Source: Cohaesibacter sp. ES.047 (lineage in GTDB: Bacteria > Pseudomonadota > Alphaproteobacteria > Rhizobiales > Cohaesibacteraceae). Taken from it: a DNA stretch of 64,000 bases. Shown in pieces: positions 53,972 to 63,367 of this stretch; within the stretch, counting starts at the first letter, position 1, and each line of letters begins with the position of its first letter. The DNA is taken from positions 3,488,001 through 3,552,000 of the forward strand of contig NZ_LT907844.1 of NCBI RefSeq assembly GCF_900215505.1. Reading direction: 5' to 3'. Both the position numbers and the translations under genes were made by a program. The notes beneath the pieces are model-generated. The model was not told the DNA's origin. It made no database searches and was given only the letters and a program-made list of their open reading frames with translations.

Positions 53972-53983
53972 TTTATGCATAAA
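53972..53983. promoter_or_regulatory. Candidate operator palindrome in the divergent promoter
   Basis: TTTATGCATAAA is a perfect 12-bp palindrome in the AT-rich 158-base gap between the amidohydrolase and the importer genes. A GntR/FCD regulator is encoded at the end of the importer gene run. FCD-type GntR proteins bind short palindromes in such places, so this is a reasonable but unproven target. Confidence 0.5.
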
Positions 53984-54088
53984 TTATGGGCATTTGTGCG
54001 GCGGATCTTAATTTATCATAATCAATGCTTGAAAAATAAACAATTCTGCGCACTAATCAAGGGAGCGATAAAAATGAGGGAGAACGCT

Positions 54089-55645
54089 ATGAAACGGTTG
54101 CTAACCGCTGCACTTGCGGCGGCCTCGTTGCTGTTTGCATCACCAGGTTACGCGCAAACACCACCCAATGTCCTGATTGTCGGTCAGATCGCAGAACCGA
54201 AATCGCTGGATCCGGCAGCGGATACGGCGGTGAACGACTTCCGCATTCTGGTCAATCTCTATGACGGTCTTGTCCGCTACAAGGATGGCACGCTCGAAGT
54301 CGAGCCGTCTCTCGCCACAGATTGGACCATCTCTGACGATGGCAAGACCTATACCTTCAAGCTGCGTGAAGGGGTCAAGTTCCACGATGGAACCGACTTC
54401 AACGCCGAAGCGGTCAAGTTCAACTTCGACCGCATGCTGAAGGAAGATCATCCTTATCATGACACCGGCCCGTTCCCGCTGGCCTTCTTCTTCTCGTCCG
54501 TTAGTGAAGTGACGGTTGTTGATGACCTCACCGTCAAGTTCGATCTGACGGACCCCTATGCCCCCTTCCTGTCCAACCTTGCTTATCCGACCGGGTTGAT
54601 CATCTCGCCTAAAGCCGTGATGGACAATGGCAAGGACGTTGGTCGACATCCTGCTGGTACCGGCGCTTACAAGTTCGCCGAATGGGAATCCAACGCCAAG
54701 GTCGTGCTGGAGAAAAACCCCGACTACTGGGATGGTGCACCGGCGCTTGAAGCGGTCATTTATCGTCCGATCACCGACGCCAACACGCGTGTTGCCGAGA
54801 TGCTTTCCGGTGGTCTTGATGTGATGGTTGAAGTGCCACCCGATAACCTTGCCCAGTTTCGCGACAATGCAAGCTTCAAGGTACACGAGCAGGCCGGTCC
54901 GCATCTGTGGTTCTTGATCCTCAATGCCAAGGAAGGCCCTTTCGCCAAGAAGAAAATCCGTCAGGCCGCCAACTACGCCATCAACAAGAAGGCTTTGGTC
55001 GAGAACATCCTGCAAGGCACTGCCGAAGTGGCCGCAGGGCCGACCCCGCCGGCCTTTGCATGGGCTTATGATGAAAGCCTGTCGCCCTATCCATACGATC
55101 CGGAAAAAGCCAAGGCCTTGCTTGAAGAGGCTGGCTATGACGGCGCAGAGCTGACCTTCTACGTCACCGAAGGTGGCTCCGGTATGCTCGATCCGACCGC
55201 CATGGGGACGGCCATTCAGGCCGACCTTGAAGCCGTTGGCATGAGTGTGAAGATCGAGACCTACGAATGGAACACTTTCCTTGGTAAGGTGAACCCGGGT
55301 CTTGAAGGCAAGGCCGATATGGCTGAAATGGCATGGATGACCAACGATCCGGACACCCTGCCGTTCCTTGCTCTTCGTACCGAGGCATTCCCCGACCAGG
55401 GCGGCTTCAATTCGGGTTACTATTCCAACGAAAGAGTGGATGAATTGCTCGAAAAAGCCCGCACCTCGACGGATCAGGCAGAGCGCGCCACGCTCTACAA
55501 GGAAATGCAGCAGATTGTCTATGAAGATGCCCCATGGGTCTTCGTGGCCAACTGGAAACAGAATGCTGTGACTCGCGCCGAGGTGGAAGGCTTCAAGCTT
55601 CAACCTTCCTTCTTCCTGATGCTTCAGAAAGTCGCAAAACCCTGA
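54089..55645 (+). CDS. Peptide-type ABC importer periplasmic binding protein
   Basis: A 518-residue solute-binding protein family 5 member. It has a signal peptide (MKRLLTAALAAASLLFASPG, cleavage after YAQ, near residue 23) and the family signature RYKDGTLEVEPSLATDWTISDDGKTYTFKLREGVKFHDG. The DPDTLPFLALRTEAFPDQ region near the C-terminus is typical of the glutathione/dipeptide class. ATG 54089 follows GGGAG; ATG 54074 is also possible. Its divergent partners hydrolyse carbamoyl or amide bonds, so the ligand may be a carbamoylated amino acid rather than a peptide. Confidence 0.91.
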   Translation: MKRLLTAALAAASLLFASPGYAQTPPNVLIVGQIAEPKSLDPAADTAVNDFRILVNLYDGLVRYKDGTLEVEPSLATDWTISDDGKTYTFKLREGVKFHDGTDFNAEAVKFNFDRMLKEDHPYHDTGPFPLAFFFSSVSEVTVVDDLTVKFDLTDPYAPFLSNLAYPTGLIISPKAVMDNGKDVGRHPAGTGAYKFAEWESNAKVVLEKNPDYWDGAPALEAVIYRPITDANTRVAEMLSGGLDVMVEVPPDNLAQFRDNASFKVHEQAGPHLWFLILNAKEGPFAKKKIRQAANYAINKKALVENILQGTAEVAAGPTPPAFAWAYDESLSPYPYDPEKAKALLEEAGYDGAELTFYVTEGGSGMLDPTAMGTAIQADLEAVGMSVKIETYEWNTFLGKVNPGLEGKADMAEMAWMTNDPDTLPFLALRTEAFPDQGGFNSGYYSNERVDELLEKARTSTDQAERATLYKEMQQIVYEDAPWVFVANWKQNAVTRAEVEGFKLQPSFFLMLQKVAKP

Positions 55646-55654
55646 TGGAGGCCG

Positions 55655-55687
55655 CTTCCCCGCTCGCATGAGACGCGAGCGGGGAAG
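55655..55687 (+). other. Strong stem-loop between binding-protein and permease genes
   Basis: A perfect 13-bp GC-rich stem (CTTCCCCGCTCGC / GCGAGCGGGGAAG) with a 7-base loop and no T-tract starts 10 bases after the binding-protein stop. This is most likely a 3'-protecting element that keeps the binding-protein message abundant relative to the membrane genes. Confidence 0.8.
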
Positions 55688-55821
55688 TCCACTCAATATG
55701 TGATCGACCTGAGCTGCGGTGTCCTCTTGATGTCGCGCAGGATAAAGGACCAGTCTATCCTGCCAGTCTAGTCTGATAGGGCCGATCAACCCGACCACCC
55801 GAGTGAGATGGAGGTCGCCGC

Positions 55822-56766
55822 ATGGGCGCTTATGTCCTGAAACGGCTTTTAGCTGCCATTCCGGTCCTGTTTGGACTGTCGATTATCGTATTCGTCATCA
55901 TGGCGATGATCCCCGGCGATCCGGCGCTTGCCATTCTGGGGTCCTTTGCCACGCCCGAAAATGTGGCCAAGCTCAATCAGGACCTTGGTCTCGACAAGCC
56001 GCTTGTACAGCAATATTTCATCTGGCTTGGCAACATGCTGCAAGGCGATTTCGGTCGTTCCTATACGCTCAACCGCCCCGTGCTCGATGAAGTGCTCGAG
56101 CGCTTTTCCGCTACGCTCATTCTTGCTGGTCCCGCGCTGTTGCTCTGTTCTGTCTTCGGCCTGCTGGCCGGGATAGTCTCTGCCGTCCGCCAATATGGCT
56201 GGGCAGACAAGATCGTTACCTTTGTCGTTCTGATCGGCATCTCCATGCCGTCATTCTGGCTCGGCCTGCTGCTTATCTTTACCTTCGCCGTCAAGTGGCG
56301 TCTCTTTCCAGCCAGCGGCATGTATGCGATCTATGGTGGTGGTGATCTGCCCGACTTATTGCATCACCTGACCATGCCCGCTCTGACGCTCGCCGTGGTC
56401 GCCACTGGCGTGATCGCCCGCCTGACGCGGACCTCAATGCTTGAGATCCTGCGGCAGGACTATATCCGAACCGCCCGCGCCAAGGGCATCAGCGAGCGCC
56501 GCGTGATCTATCTTCATGCGTTCAAGGCCGCTTTGGTCAGTGTCATTCCCGTCATCGGCATTCAGGCCGGGTTTGTGCTGGGTGGCGCAGTTTATATCGA
56601 AACCGTCTTCCAGTGGCCGGGCATCGGTTCGATGTTGGTCAAGGCCATCTCGACACGCGACCTTTTGCTGGTGCAAGGGGGCGTTCTCGTTGTTGCCAGT
56701 GCCTATGTGCTGTTCAATCTGGTTGTCGATGTCATCCAGTCCATGCTTGATCCGAGGTTGCGCTGA
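55822..56766 (+). CDS. Peptide-type ABC importer permease (DppB-like)
   Basis: A 314-residue membrane protein with an N-terminal helix (KRLLAAIPVLFGLSIIVFVIM) and the BPD_transp_1 core with the EAA loop IRTARAKGISERRVIYLHAFKAAL. Six membrane helices are expected. GATGGAGG upstream of the ATG gives a ribosome binding site. Its stop overlaps the start of the fused permease-ATPase gene by one base (TGATG). Confidence 0.92.
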   Translation: MGAYVLKRLLAAIPVLFGLSIIVFVIMAMIPGDPALAILGSFATPENVAKLNQDLGLDKPLVQQYFIWLGNMLQGDFGRSYTLNRPVLDEVLERFSATLILAGPALLLCSVFGLLAGIVSAVRQYGWADKIVTFVVLIGISMPSFWLGLLLIFTFAVKWRLFPASGMYAIYGGGDLPDLLHHLTMPALTLAVVATGVIARLTRTSMLEILRQDYIRTARAKGISERRVIYLHAFKAALVSVIPVIGIQAGFVLGGAVYIETVFQWPGIGSMLVKAISTRDLLLVQGGVLVVASAYVLFNLVVDVIQSMLDPRLR

Positions 56767-58703
56767 TGGCTGATACGACCGCTGAAACCCCCGTCAAGAG
56801 CAAAAAGCGGGGAGGGCGCCCCAGCACCTTGCGCCTGCTCTTCAACAACAGCCTCGCAACCGCTGGCCTTATTGTCCTTGGCTTCGTCATTGTGATTGCC
56901 TTGCTTGCGCCGCTGCTGCCTCTGGTCAATCCCGATATTACCGAACCGGCCAACCGGCTGCAGCCGATCTTCGCCGACGGGCACCTGTTGGGCACCGATG
57001 CCCTTGGGCGCGATATCCTCTCCCGTCTCATCTGGGGCACGCGGGTCAGCCTCGCTGTGGGCATATCCGCGACCCTCATCGCCGCCTTCATCGGCTCGCT
57101 CATCGGCCTTGTGGCTGGCTATGCGGGCGGACGGGTGGACAACTGGCTGATGCGCGGCATCGACATGATCATGGCCTTTCCCTATATCCTTCTGGCGCTG
57201 GCCATCGTCGCCGCGCTCGGGCCGGGCTTGCTCAATGCGCTTTACGCCATCGCTGTGGTCAACATTCCCTTCTTTGCCCGCAACATTCGCGGCATCACGG
57301 TTGGTCTGTCTCGCCGCGAGTTCGTGCAAGCGGCCCGCCTGTCTGGCAAGTCCAACGCCAGCATCCTGTTTGGCGAGGTTCTGCCCAACGTGTTGCCGGT
57401 GATCATCATCACCATGTCGACCACCATCGGCTGGATGATCCTTGAGACCGCCGGTCTGTCCTTCCTCGGTCTCGGGGCTCAGCCACCACAGGCCGATCTT
57501 GGCTCGATGCTGGGGGATGGCCGCAAGATCCTCTTCACCGCGCCCCATGTCTCGATCATTCCTGGCGTCATGATCTTTGCACTGGTCATGAGCATCAATC
57601 TTCTGGGCGATGGCGTGCGTGATGTGCTCGACCCGCGCCTCAAGTCTGGCGCTCTGGCCCGTCCGGGCATGCGCACCGCCGTTGAACGCGACGCAGTGCC
57701 TGATATCACGCCGATTGATGATGTGACGCTTGATATGGAAGGCCTGCGCACCGAATTTCGTATCGGCGACGATGTCTACAAGGCTGTCGGCGGTGTCGAT
57801 CTGACGGTCAAGCAGGGTGAGTGCCTTGGTCTCGTCGGCGAGTCCGGGTCGGGCAAATCTGTGACGGCCATGTCGATCATGGGCTTGGTGCCAACTCCTC
57901 CGGGGCGCATCGTTGGCGGCGCGGCTCTGCTTGAAGGCGAGGATCTGTTTGCCAAGAGCGATGAAGAAATCCGCGCCTTACGCGGTCTCGCTGTCAGCCA
58001 TGTCTTTCAGGATCCGCTCTCAACGCTCCATCCTCTCTTCACCGTCGGGGATCAGCTGATCGAAGCCATTCAGGCGCACCAGCCCCTCAGCAAGGCGGAC
58101 GCCTACAAGAAAGCCGAGGATCTTCTCTCCATTGTCCGCATTCCCAACCCGTCCGAGCGCTTGAAGGCCTTCCCGCACGAACTGTCCGGCGGCATGCGCC
58201 AAAGGGTGTGCATCGCCATGGCGCTCGCCAATGACGTCAAGTTGATCATCGCTGATGAACCGACCACCGCGCTCGATGTGACTGTGCAGGCGCAGGTGCT
58301 GGCTTTGCTCAACAAGCTTCGCGAGGAGCGTGATGTAGGCATCCTGTTCATTACGCACGACTTCGGCGTGGTCTCCAACATGTGCGACCGGGTGGCTGTG
58401 ATGTATGGTGGCAAGATCGTTGAAACCGGCAGAACCGAAGAAATTCTCGCCAATCCTGCCCATCCCTATACCGCCAAGCTGATCGCCTGTGTCCCTGTGC
58501 TGGGCGAGCCAAACCGGCGGCTTGATGCCATCAGCGGGCGCCCGCCGGTCGTCAACAATCTGCCAGACGGCTGCGCCTTTGCAGATCGTTGCCCATCCGT
58601 ACGAGATGATTGCCGCAAGGGCGACATTGAACTGACCAGCCATGGCGAGGGCCGCGCCGTGCGCTGTCTTCATCCTGTTTCCAAAGGAGGGGCGGATGTC
58701 TGA
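56766..58703 (+). CDS. Fused DppC-type permease and DppD-type ATPase
   Basis: A 645-residue fusion. Residues about 30-290 are a DppC-type permease ([25 protein letters not shown] loop [26 protein letters not shown]). A linker of about 35 residues follows ([18 protein letters not shown]). Residues about 320-640 are an ATPase with Walker A GESGSGKS near 358-365, signature LSGGMRQRV, Walker [10 protein letters not shown] and a C-terminal cysteine cluster ([15 protein letters not shown]). No stop interrupts the frame, so the join is real in this sequence. Fused DppC-DppD proteins occur in some alphaproteobacteria. It pairs with the single ATPase downstream. Confidence 0.93.
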   Translation: MADTTAETPVKSKKRGGRPSTLRLLFNNSLATAGLIVLGFVIVIALLAPLLPLVNPDITEPANRLQPIFADGHLLGTDALGRDILSRLIWGTRVSLAVGISATLIAAFIGSLIGLVAGYAGGRVDNWLMRGIDMIMAFPYILLALAIVAALGPGLLNALYAIAVVNIPFFARNIRGITVGLSRREFVQAARLSGKSNASILFGEVLPNVLPVIIITMSTTIGWMILETAGLSFLGLGAQPPQADLGSMLGDGRKILFTAPHVSIIPGVMIFALVMSINLLGDGVRDVLDPRLKSGALARPGMRTAVERDAVPDITPIDDVTLDMEGLRTEFRIGDDVYKAVGGVDLTVKQGECLGLVGESGSGKSVTAMSIMGLVPTPPGRIVGGAALLEGEDLFAKSDEEIRALRGLAVSHVFQDPLSTLHPLFTVGDQLIEAIQAHQPLSKADAYKKAEDLLSIVRIPNPSERLKAFPHELSGGMRQRVCIAMALANDVKLIIADEPTTALDVTVQAQVLALLNKLREERDVGILFITHDFGVVSNMCDRVAVMYGGKIVETGRTEEILANPAHPYTAKLIACVPVLGEPNRRLDAISGRPPVVNNLPDGCAFADRCPSVRDDCRKGDIELTSHGEGRAVRCLHPVSKGGADV

Positions 58704-59676
58704 CGTGCTTCTCGATATCGCGGGCGCAAGTCGCCTGTTTGGTGGCGGCAAGACCCTGTTGGGCAAGCCGCTGCCTGCCGTCCACGCGGTGCAATCCGTC
58801 TCCGTTGATGTCAAAAAGGGTGAAACGCTGGGGGTGGTCGGTGAATCCGGCTGTGGCAAGTCGACCCTCGCGCGCCTTGTCGTTGGCCTCGATATTCCGA
58901 CTGAAGGCACCATCACTCTTGATGGCAAGGATCTGGTGGCAGAGGCCAAGAGCGACCACAGGGCATTGGCGCGCAAGGTGCAATATGTGTTTCAGGATCC
59001 TGTCGCCTCTCTCAACCCGCGCAAGCGGATTCGCGCCATCCTTGAAGCGCCGCTGATCAAGCTTCTTGGCCTGAATGGTGAGGCAAGAGAAAAGCGCCTT
59101 CTGGAACTGATGGAAGCGGTCAACCTTGCGCCTGAGTTTCTTGATCGCTATCCCCACGAATTCTCGGGCGGGCAAGCCCAGAGGATTGGCATTGCGCGCG
59201 CGCTGGCTGCCGATCCGGATCTGATCGTGCTTGATGAACCGGTCTCTGCACTTGATGTCTCGGTGCAGGCTCAGGTGCTCAACATCCTTGATGACCTCAA
59301 GGATCGGTTCGAGTTGACCTACATCTTCATCAGCCATGATCTTTCCGTGGTCGAGAGTATCAGCGATCGCGTGGCAGTGATGTATTTCGGCCGGTTGGTC
59401 GAACTCGGCACTGCCGCAGAGGTCTTTGCCAATCCTCGTCATCCCTACACGCAGCTCCTGCTGCAATCCGCTCCGGTGCCGGGGCGCAAATCGCAAGCGT
59501 CCGAAGACGCCGACACCGAACTGCCGGACCCTTACAATCCGCCAAAGGGGTGCGCCTTTTATGCCCGTTGTGACAGACGTCAGGAGCTGTGCAAAACGAG
59601 CCCGCCGATCCTTGACGATGATGGTGCAAAAGCGGATCACCTCAGTGCTTGTTATAACCCCCTTCCGCGCACATGA
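58696..59676 (+). CDS. Peptide-type ABC importer ATPase (DppF-like)
   Basis: A 326-residue ATPase with Walker [10 protein letters not shown], signature FSGGQAQRI, Walker [13 protein letters not shown] and the C-terminal cysteine-containing extension [18 protein letters not shown] 58696 follows AAAGGAGG and overlaps the fused gene by 8 bases; earlier in-frame codons belong to the upstream gene's sequence. It supplies the second nucleotide-binding domain for the importer. Confidence 0.92.
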   Translation: MSDVLLDIAGASRLFGGGKTLLGKPLPAVHAVQSVSVDVKKGETLGVVGESGCGKSTLARLVVGLDIPTEGTITLDGKDLVAEAKSDHRALARKVQYVFQDPVASLNPRKRIRAILEAPLIKLLGLNGEAREKRLLELMEAVNLAPEFLDRYPHEFSGGQAQRIGIARALAADPDLIVLDEPVSALDVSVQAQVLNILDDLKDRFELTYIFISHDLSVVESISDRVAVMYFGRLVELGTAAEVFANPRHPYTQLLLQSAPVPGRKSQASEDADTELPDPYNPPKGCAFYARCDRRQELCKTSPPILDDDGAKADHLSACYNPLPRT

Positions 59677-59677
59677 C

Positions 59678-60457
59678 ATGACCCCAGACAACAATCCTGA
59701 GGAGCGTTCAGCCCCTCTGTACAAAACGGCCTACTCGAAACGCCGCAAGCGACCTGACATCATTGCGGATCATGTCCGTGATCGGATCGTGACAGCCGGT
59801 CTGACGGTTGGTGAGCGCATCCCTTCGGAATGGGTGTCGCCGGAAGAACTCCATGTTTCACGCGGTACAATCCGTGAAGCCTTGAAAATCCTAGAGTTTC
59901 AGGGACTCATCACGAGCAAGACCGGTCCGGGGGGAGGGTTGTTTGTCTCGACGATCGAACAGGATGATGCCATTCGTCTGCTCGACAACCTGTTTCTGTC
60001 AAATCCACCCTCCATCCCTGACATCTATGCCTTGCGCAAAGTGCTTGAGCCTGAGTTGGCGGCCGGACTTGCGGGCAGTTTATCGAAAGACCAGATCAGC
60101 GAGCTGCAATCCTGTATCCATCTCTATGAGGATGAGCCGACATCTGCGGATGAGGAATATCGGCAACGCCTGGCAGAGTTGGACTTTCATACCTGCTTGG
60201 CCCGGTCCAGTCCCAATCAGCTTTTGGGGTTCGTTTGCAACTTTCTGCTCAGTCTCTTGCGTGACAAGACCGAATGCCGGGCGATCTATTCCGAACCGAC
60301 ACCATGGGCGATGCGGGATACCGGCCTCAACTATCAGGTTCGTCTGCTCAGAGCCTTGAAAGCTGGGGAAGTTCAGATCGCGCGCACCCTGATGCGTGAT
60401 CACATGATCGAGGCAGAGAGTTTCATGATCAAGCGCGCGGTTATGTTGCGGCGGTAA
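59678..60457 (+). CDS. GntR-family (FCD/FadR subfamily) transcriptional regulator
   Basis: A 259-residue regulator. The winged HTH at about residues 20-90 contains IADHVRDRIVTAGLTVGERIPSEWVSPEELHVSRGTIREALKILEFQGLI, and the FCD ligand-binding helical domain follows (IYALRKVLEPELAAGLAG, with metal-binding-type His in LDFHTCLARSS). The ATG at 59678 begins one base after the ATPase stop; no strong ribosome binding site is visible, so translation may depend on coupling. It likely controls the importer genes ahead of it and the divergent amidohydrolases. Confidence 0.87.
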   Translation: MTPDNNPEERSAPLYKTAYSKRRKRPDIIADHVRDRIVTAGLTVGERIPSEWVSPEELHVSRGTIREALKILEFQGLITSKTGPGGGLFVSTIEQDDAIRLLDNLFLSNPPSIPDIYALRKVLEPELAAGLAGSLSKDQISELQSCIHLYEDEPTSADEEYRQRLAELDFHTCLARSSPNQLLGFVCNFLLSLLRDKTECRAIYSEPTPWAMRDTGLNYQVRLLRALKAGEVQIARTLMRDHMIEAESFMIKRAVMLRR

Positions 60458-60547
60458 TCACTGTCTGGGATTGTAAAGGCTGGACCCGAGCTGCGATCGC
60501 ACCCTCTATTAGGTCAAGCAAGAGGGCAAATTGCTTGAAAGGTGTAA

Positions 60548-60577
60548 ATTGTCCTGATAAGCAATAATCATGACAAT
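60548..60577. promoter_or_regulatory. Candidate MocR autoregulatory operator (inverted pair)
   Basis: ATTGTCCTGAT (60548-60558) faces ATCATGACAAT (60567-60577), an inverted repeat with one mismatch and an 8-base spacer. The right arm covers the ATG at 60570 of the MocR-type gene. The same 11-base element, ATTGTCATGAT, recurs upstream of the TRAP genes at 62145-62155. Confidence 0.65.
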
Positions 60578-61979
60578 GTGGTTTCCTGATCCAGACAAAT
60601 TGAAGCGCCCCGTCTACAAGACGCTGCAGGGACTCATCATCGACGCGATTGATGCGGGTGAATTGCGTCCCGGCGAAAGGATGCCAACGCACCGGGATTT
60701 CGCCTTTCAGATGAAAATCTCGGTTCAGACTGTTTCACGCACCTATGATGCGCTTTGCAGGCTTGGCTATCTGGTTGGCGAAGTGGGGCGCGGAACGTTC
60801 GTTCGGATCAGGGATACCTCATCGGAGGCGGCGATGCCGTTCTTGCCGACACGGCACGAAGAACTGATCGATCTCTCCATGCTCAAGCCCGTCACGGATC
60901 GCTTGCATTATGACGCGATGCAAAAGGGTTTGGTAAAATTGTCCGATGATTTGACCCGGGATCTGGTGCAGTCCTTCAGGCCGGAGGAAGCCTTTCGGGA
61001 TCATGCGAAGGTCGCCAGCCGCTGGCTGCAGGGGCATCGCATGGATGTTGACTGGAAGAGTCTCATTTTCACAAATGGCGCTGTTCCTGCGCTTTTGTCC
61101 GCCGTGATGAGCGCAGCACCGGCCGGATCTGCAATCTGTGTCGAGGAGCTGAGCTTTCATATTCTGCGGCCCCTTTGCGAATATCTGGGTGTGCGCATTC
61201 ATGCCACCAGAATGGATCGCATGGGACTGTTGCCCGAGGCCTTTGAGGAAATATGCAGCCAACAATCCATTCGCGCACTGGTGATTTCGCCCACCGTTTG
61301 TAATCCCCGCGCCCATGTGATGAGCTTAGAGAGACGGCAGGAAATCCTTGAAATTGCCCGCCGCAACAAGGTCCACATCATTGAGAATGATGTGCTCGGC
61401 ACCATGGTCAAAGGCGCGCCGCCAACGCTGTGGCAGCTTGATCCGGATCGCGTATTCTATCTGACATCCTTCTCAAAGACCATCATGCCCGGTCTGAGGG
61501 CCGGCATCCTCGTGCTCCCGCCCTCCATGCGTGTCGTGGGCAAGAATCGCCACCTTGTTACCAATTGGATGGCCAATCCGCTCGCCGTGGATTTGCTCAC
61601 CTTGTGGATGCAGGACGGCACCGTGGATAAGCTGATCAACTGGCAGGGCAATGCTTTGCAAAAGCGCCAGAAACTGATCGCGAAGCTGCTGCCGGGTGTT
61701 GACTATGACAGCCATAAATATGCACCCCATATCTGGCTCCCATTGCCGCCCAACTGGCAGGAGGGAGACTTCGTCGCGCAAGCCAGACGTCATCAGGTCG
61801 CCATCGCCGGAAGCCTGCCGTTCATGATGTCTGACCAGTCCAACGAGGGCGATGCGATCCGTATGAACGCGGTTCGGATTGCTCTTGGCCCTTGCCGAGA
61901 GGAGCAGTTGAGCACGGCTCTGCGTGTGATCGCCTCTCTGATCGGAGCCGGTTCCGAGGCCCCACTCCCGCTTTTCTAG
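60570..61979 (+). CDS. MocR-type (GntR-aminotransferase) transcriptional regulator
   Basis: A 469-residue chimeric regulator. Residues 1-80 are a GntR winged HTH (VYKTLQGLIIDAIDAGELRPGERMPTHRDFAFQMKISVQTVSRTYDAL). Residues about 110-465 are a class I aminotransferase fold, with the PLP-lysine in LTSFSKTIMPGLRAG and the IENDVLG cofactor strand. MocR regulators sense PLP-reactive amines or amino acids. A second ATG at 60576 is an alternative start; the first lies inside the candidate operator. It precedes a TRAP transporter operon with a matching operator half-site. Confidence 0.9.
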   Translation: MTMWFPDPDKLKRPVYKTLQGLIIDAIDAGELRPGERMPTHRDFAFQMKISVQTVSRTYDALCRLGYLVGEVGRGTFVRIRDTSSEAAMPFLPTRHEELIDLSMLKPVTDRLHYDAMQKGLVKLSDDLTRDLVQSFRPEEAFRDHAKVASRWLQGHRMDVDWKSLIFTNGAVPALLSAVMSAAPAGSAICVEELSFHILRPLCEYLGVRIHATRMDRMGLLPEAFEEICSQQSIRALVISPTVCNPRAHVMSLERRQEILEIARRNKVHIIENDVLGTMVKGAPPTLWQLDPDRVFYLTSFSKTIMPGLRAGILVLPPSMRVVGKNRHLVTNWMANPLAVDLLTLWMQDGTVDKLINWQGNALQKRQKLIAKLLPGVDYDSHKYAPHIWLPLPPNWQEGDFVAQARRHQVAIAGSLPFMMSDQSNEGDAIRMNAVRIALGPCREEQLSTALRVIASLIGAGSEAPLPLF

Positions 61980-62141
61980 TCATTATGTCCCGAGAGGCTT
62001 CTCATGTCCTTGCCTGTCTCTGCTCTGAAATAAGGCGCGGATAGAAGGCAACGGGTTCATATGCTTATCAAATGATCCGCAGTTGCGTCTTTTCTGTTCA
62101 ATTGCATACAGTTGAAGCAGATATTTTCATGTGATTGGATT

Positions 62142-62155
62142 TAAATTGTCATGAT
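62142..62155 (+). promoter_or_regulatory. Candidate MocR-binding element upstream of TRAP genes
   Basis: TAAATTGTCATGAT differs at one base from TAAATTGTCCTGAT at 60545-60558 upstream of the MocR gene. It lies about 90 bases before the TRAP binding-protein gene. The surrounding gap 61980-62246 is AT-rich in its second half and contains no gene. Confidence 0.6.
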
Positions 62156-62246
62156 TTAATGTTTTGTTTGACGTTGAATTGTCTCTGTTTGATTGTGTTG
62201 CCAAAATAATAATACCTAAAATGATCATTCTATAATGAGGGAAGAC

Positions 62247-63278
62247 ATGACAACCAAACTTGTTCGCAAAGTCCTGATGGCCACTTCGGCAGCTGGTGTC
62301 CTTGCCAGCATGTCTCTGTTGCCAACAGCGGCGCAGGCCGATACCTGGAAATATGCCATTGAAGAGGCAATCAACGAAGTTCAGGGTGTCTATGCCACCA
62401 AATTCAAGGAAGAGATCGAGAAGAACTCGGACCATGAAGTCCAGATCTTCCCATATGGGACGCTCGGTGAATCCGCCGACACCATGGAGCAGACCCAGGC
62501 CGGGATCCTTCAGTTTGTTGACCAGTCCCCCGGATTTACCGGTGCGTTGATTCCTGAAGCACAGGTTTTCTTTGTGCCTTACCTGCTGCCGACTGACACC
62601 GAGCAGCTGAACGAATTCTTCCGCACGTCCAAAGCCATCAACGAGGACTTCAAATCGCTCTATGCCGATCAGGGTCTTGAGCTGCTCAAGATGTTCCCGG
62701 AAGGCGAAGTGGCAATGACCACCAAAAAGCCGGTCATGGGTCCGGATGACCTCAATGAGGTCAAGTTCCGTGTCATGACCAACCCGCTTCTGGTCGAAAG
62801 CTACAAGGCTTTCGGAGCGACCCCGACGCCGCTGCCATGGGGTGAGGTTTATGGTGGGCTGCAGACCAACATCATTCAGGGTCAGGAAAACCCGACATCC
62901 TTCATCGAATCCACCAAGCTCTACGAAGTGACCGATGCCATCACCTATGCTGGCCACAGCAACTTCACGACCGCAGTGATGGCCAACAAGGACTTCTATG
63001 ATGGCCTGAGCGATGAAGACAAGAAACTGGTTCAGGATGCTGCAGACGCCGCGTTTGAATATATCCTCGATTACCAGAAGGGTCTCGAGAAAGAAGCCCT
63101 CGACAAGATCAAGAAAGCCAAACCCGACATGGTTGTGACGGTTCTGAGCGAAGAGCAGCGTGCTCCGTTCAAAAAAGCCGCAGCCGTTGTTGAAGACAAG
63201 TTCATCGAAATGACCGGCGAAAGCGGCAAGGCAATCCTTGACCAGCTGAAAGCCGATCTTGAAGCTGTCAGCAAGTAA
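62247..63278 (+). CDS. dctP: TRAP transporter periplasmic binding protein (DctP family)
   Basis: A 343-residue DctP-type protein with a signal peptide (hydrophobic LMATSAAGVLASMSLLPTAA, cleavage after AQA near residue 31). Mature features are the TWKYAIEEAINEVQGVYATKFKEEIEKNSDHEVQIFPYGTLG start and KFRVMTNPLLVESYKAFGATPTPLPWGEVYGGLQTNIIQGQENP, which contains the arginine that binds the ligand carboxylate. The ATG at 62247 follows GAGGGAAG; an ATG 4 codons earlier is also in frame. It imports an organic acid, possibly an amino-acid-like or keto acid, given the MocR regulator next door. Confidence 0.92.
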   Translation: MTTKLVRKVLMATSAAGVLASMSLLPTAAQADTWKYAIEEAINEVQGVYATKFKEEIEKNSDHEVQIFPYGTLGESADTMEQTQAGILQFVDQSPGFTGALIPEAQVFFVPYLLPTDTEQLNEFFRTSKAINEDFKSLYADQGLELLKMFPEGEVAMTTKKPVMGPDDLNEVKFRVMTNPLLVESYKAFGATPTPLPWGEVYGGLQTNIIQGQENPTSFIESTKLYEVTDAITYAGHSNFTTAVMANKDFYDGLSDEDKKLVQDAADAAFEYILDYQKGLEKEALDKIKKAKPDMVVTVLSEEQRAPFKKAAAVVEDKFIEMTGESGKAILDQLKADLEAVSK

Positions 63279-63367
63279 GCGCGGTTTCATCTTGATGTTT
63301 CAGGTGGCGGGGTCAGTCTTGGATCGGCTCCGCCACCATTGGTTTTCGCATCTGTCGGGAGCGTGAT

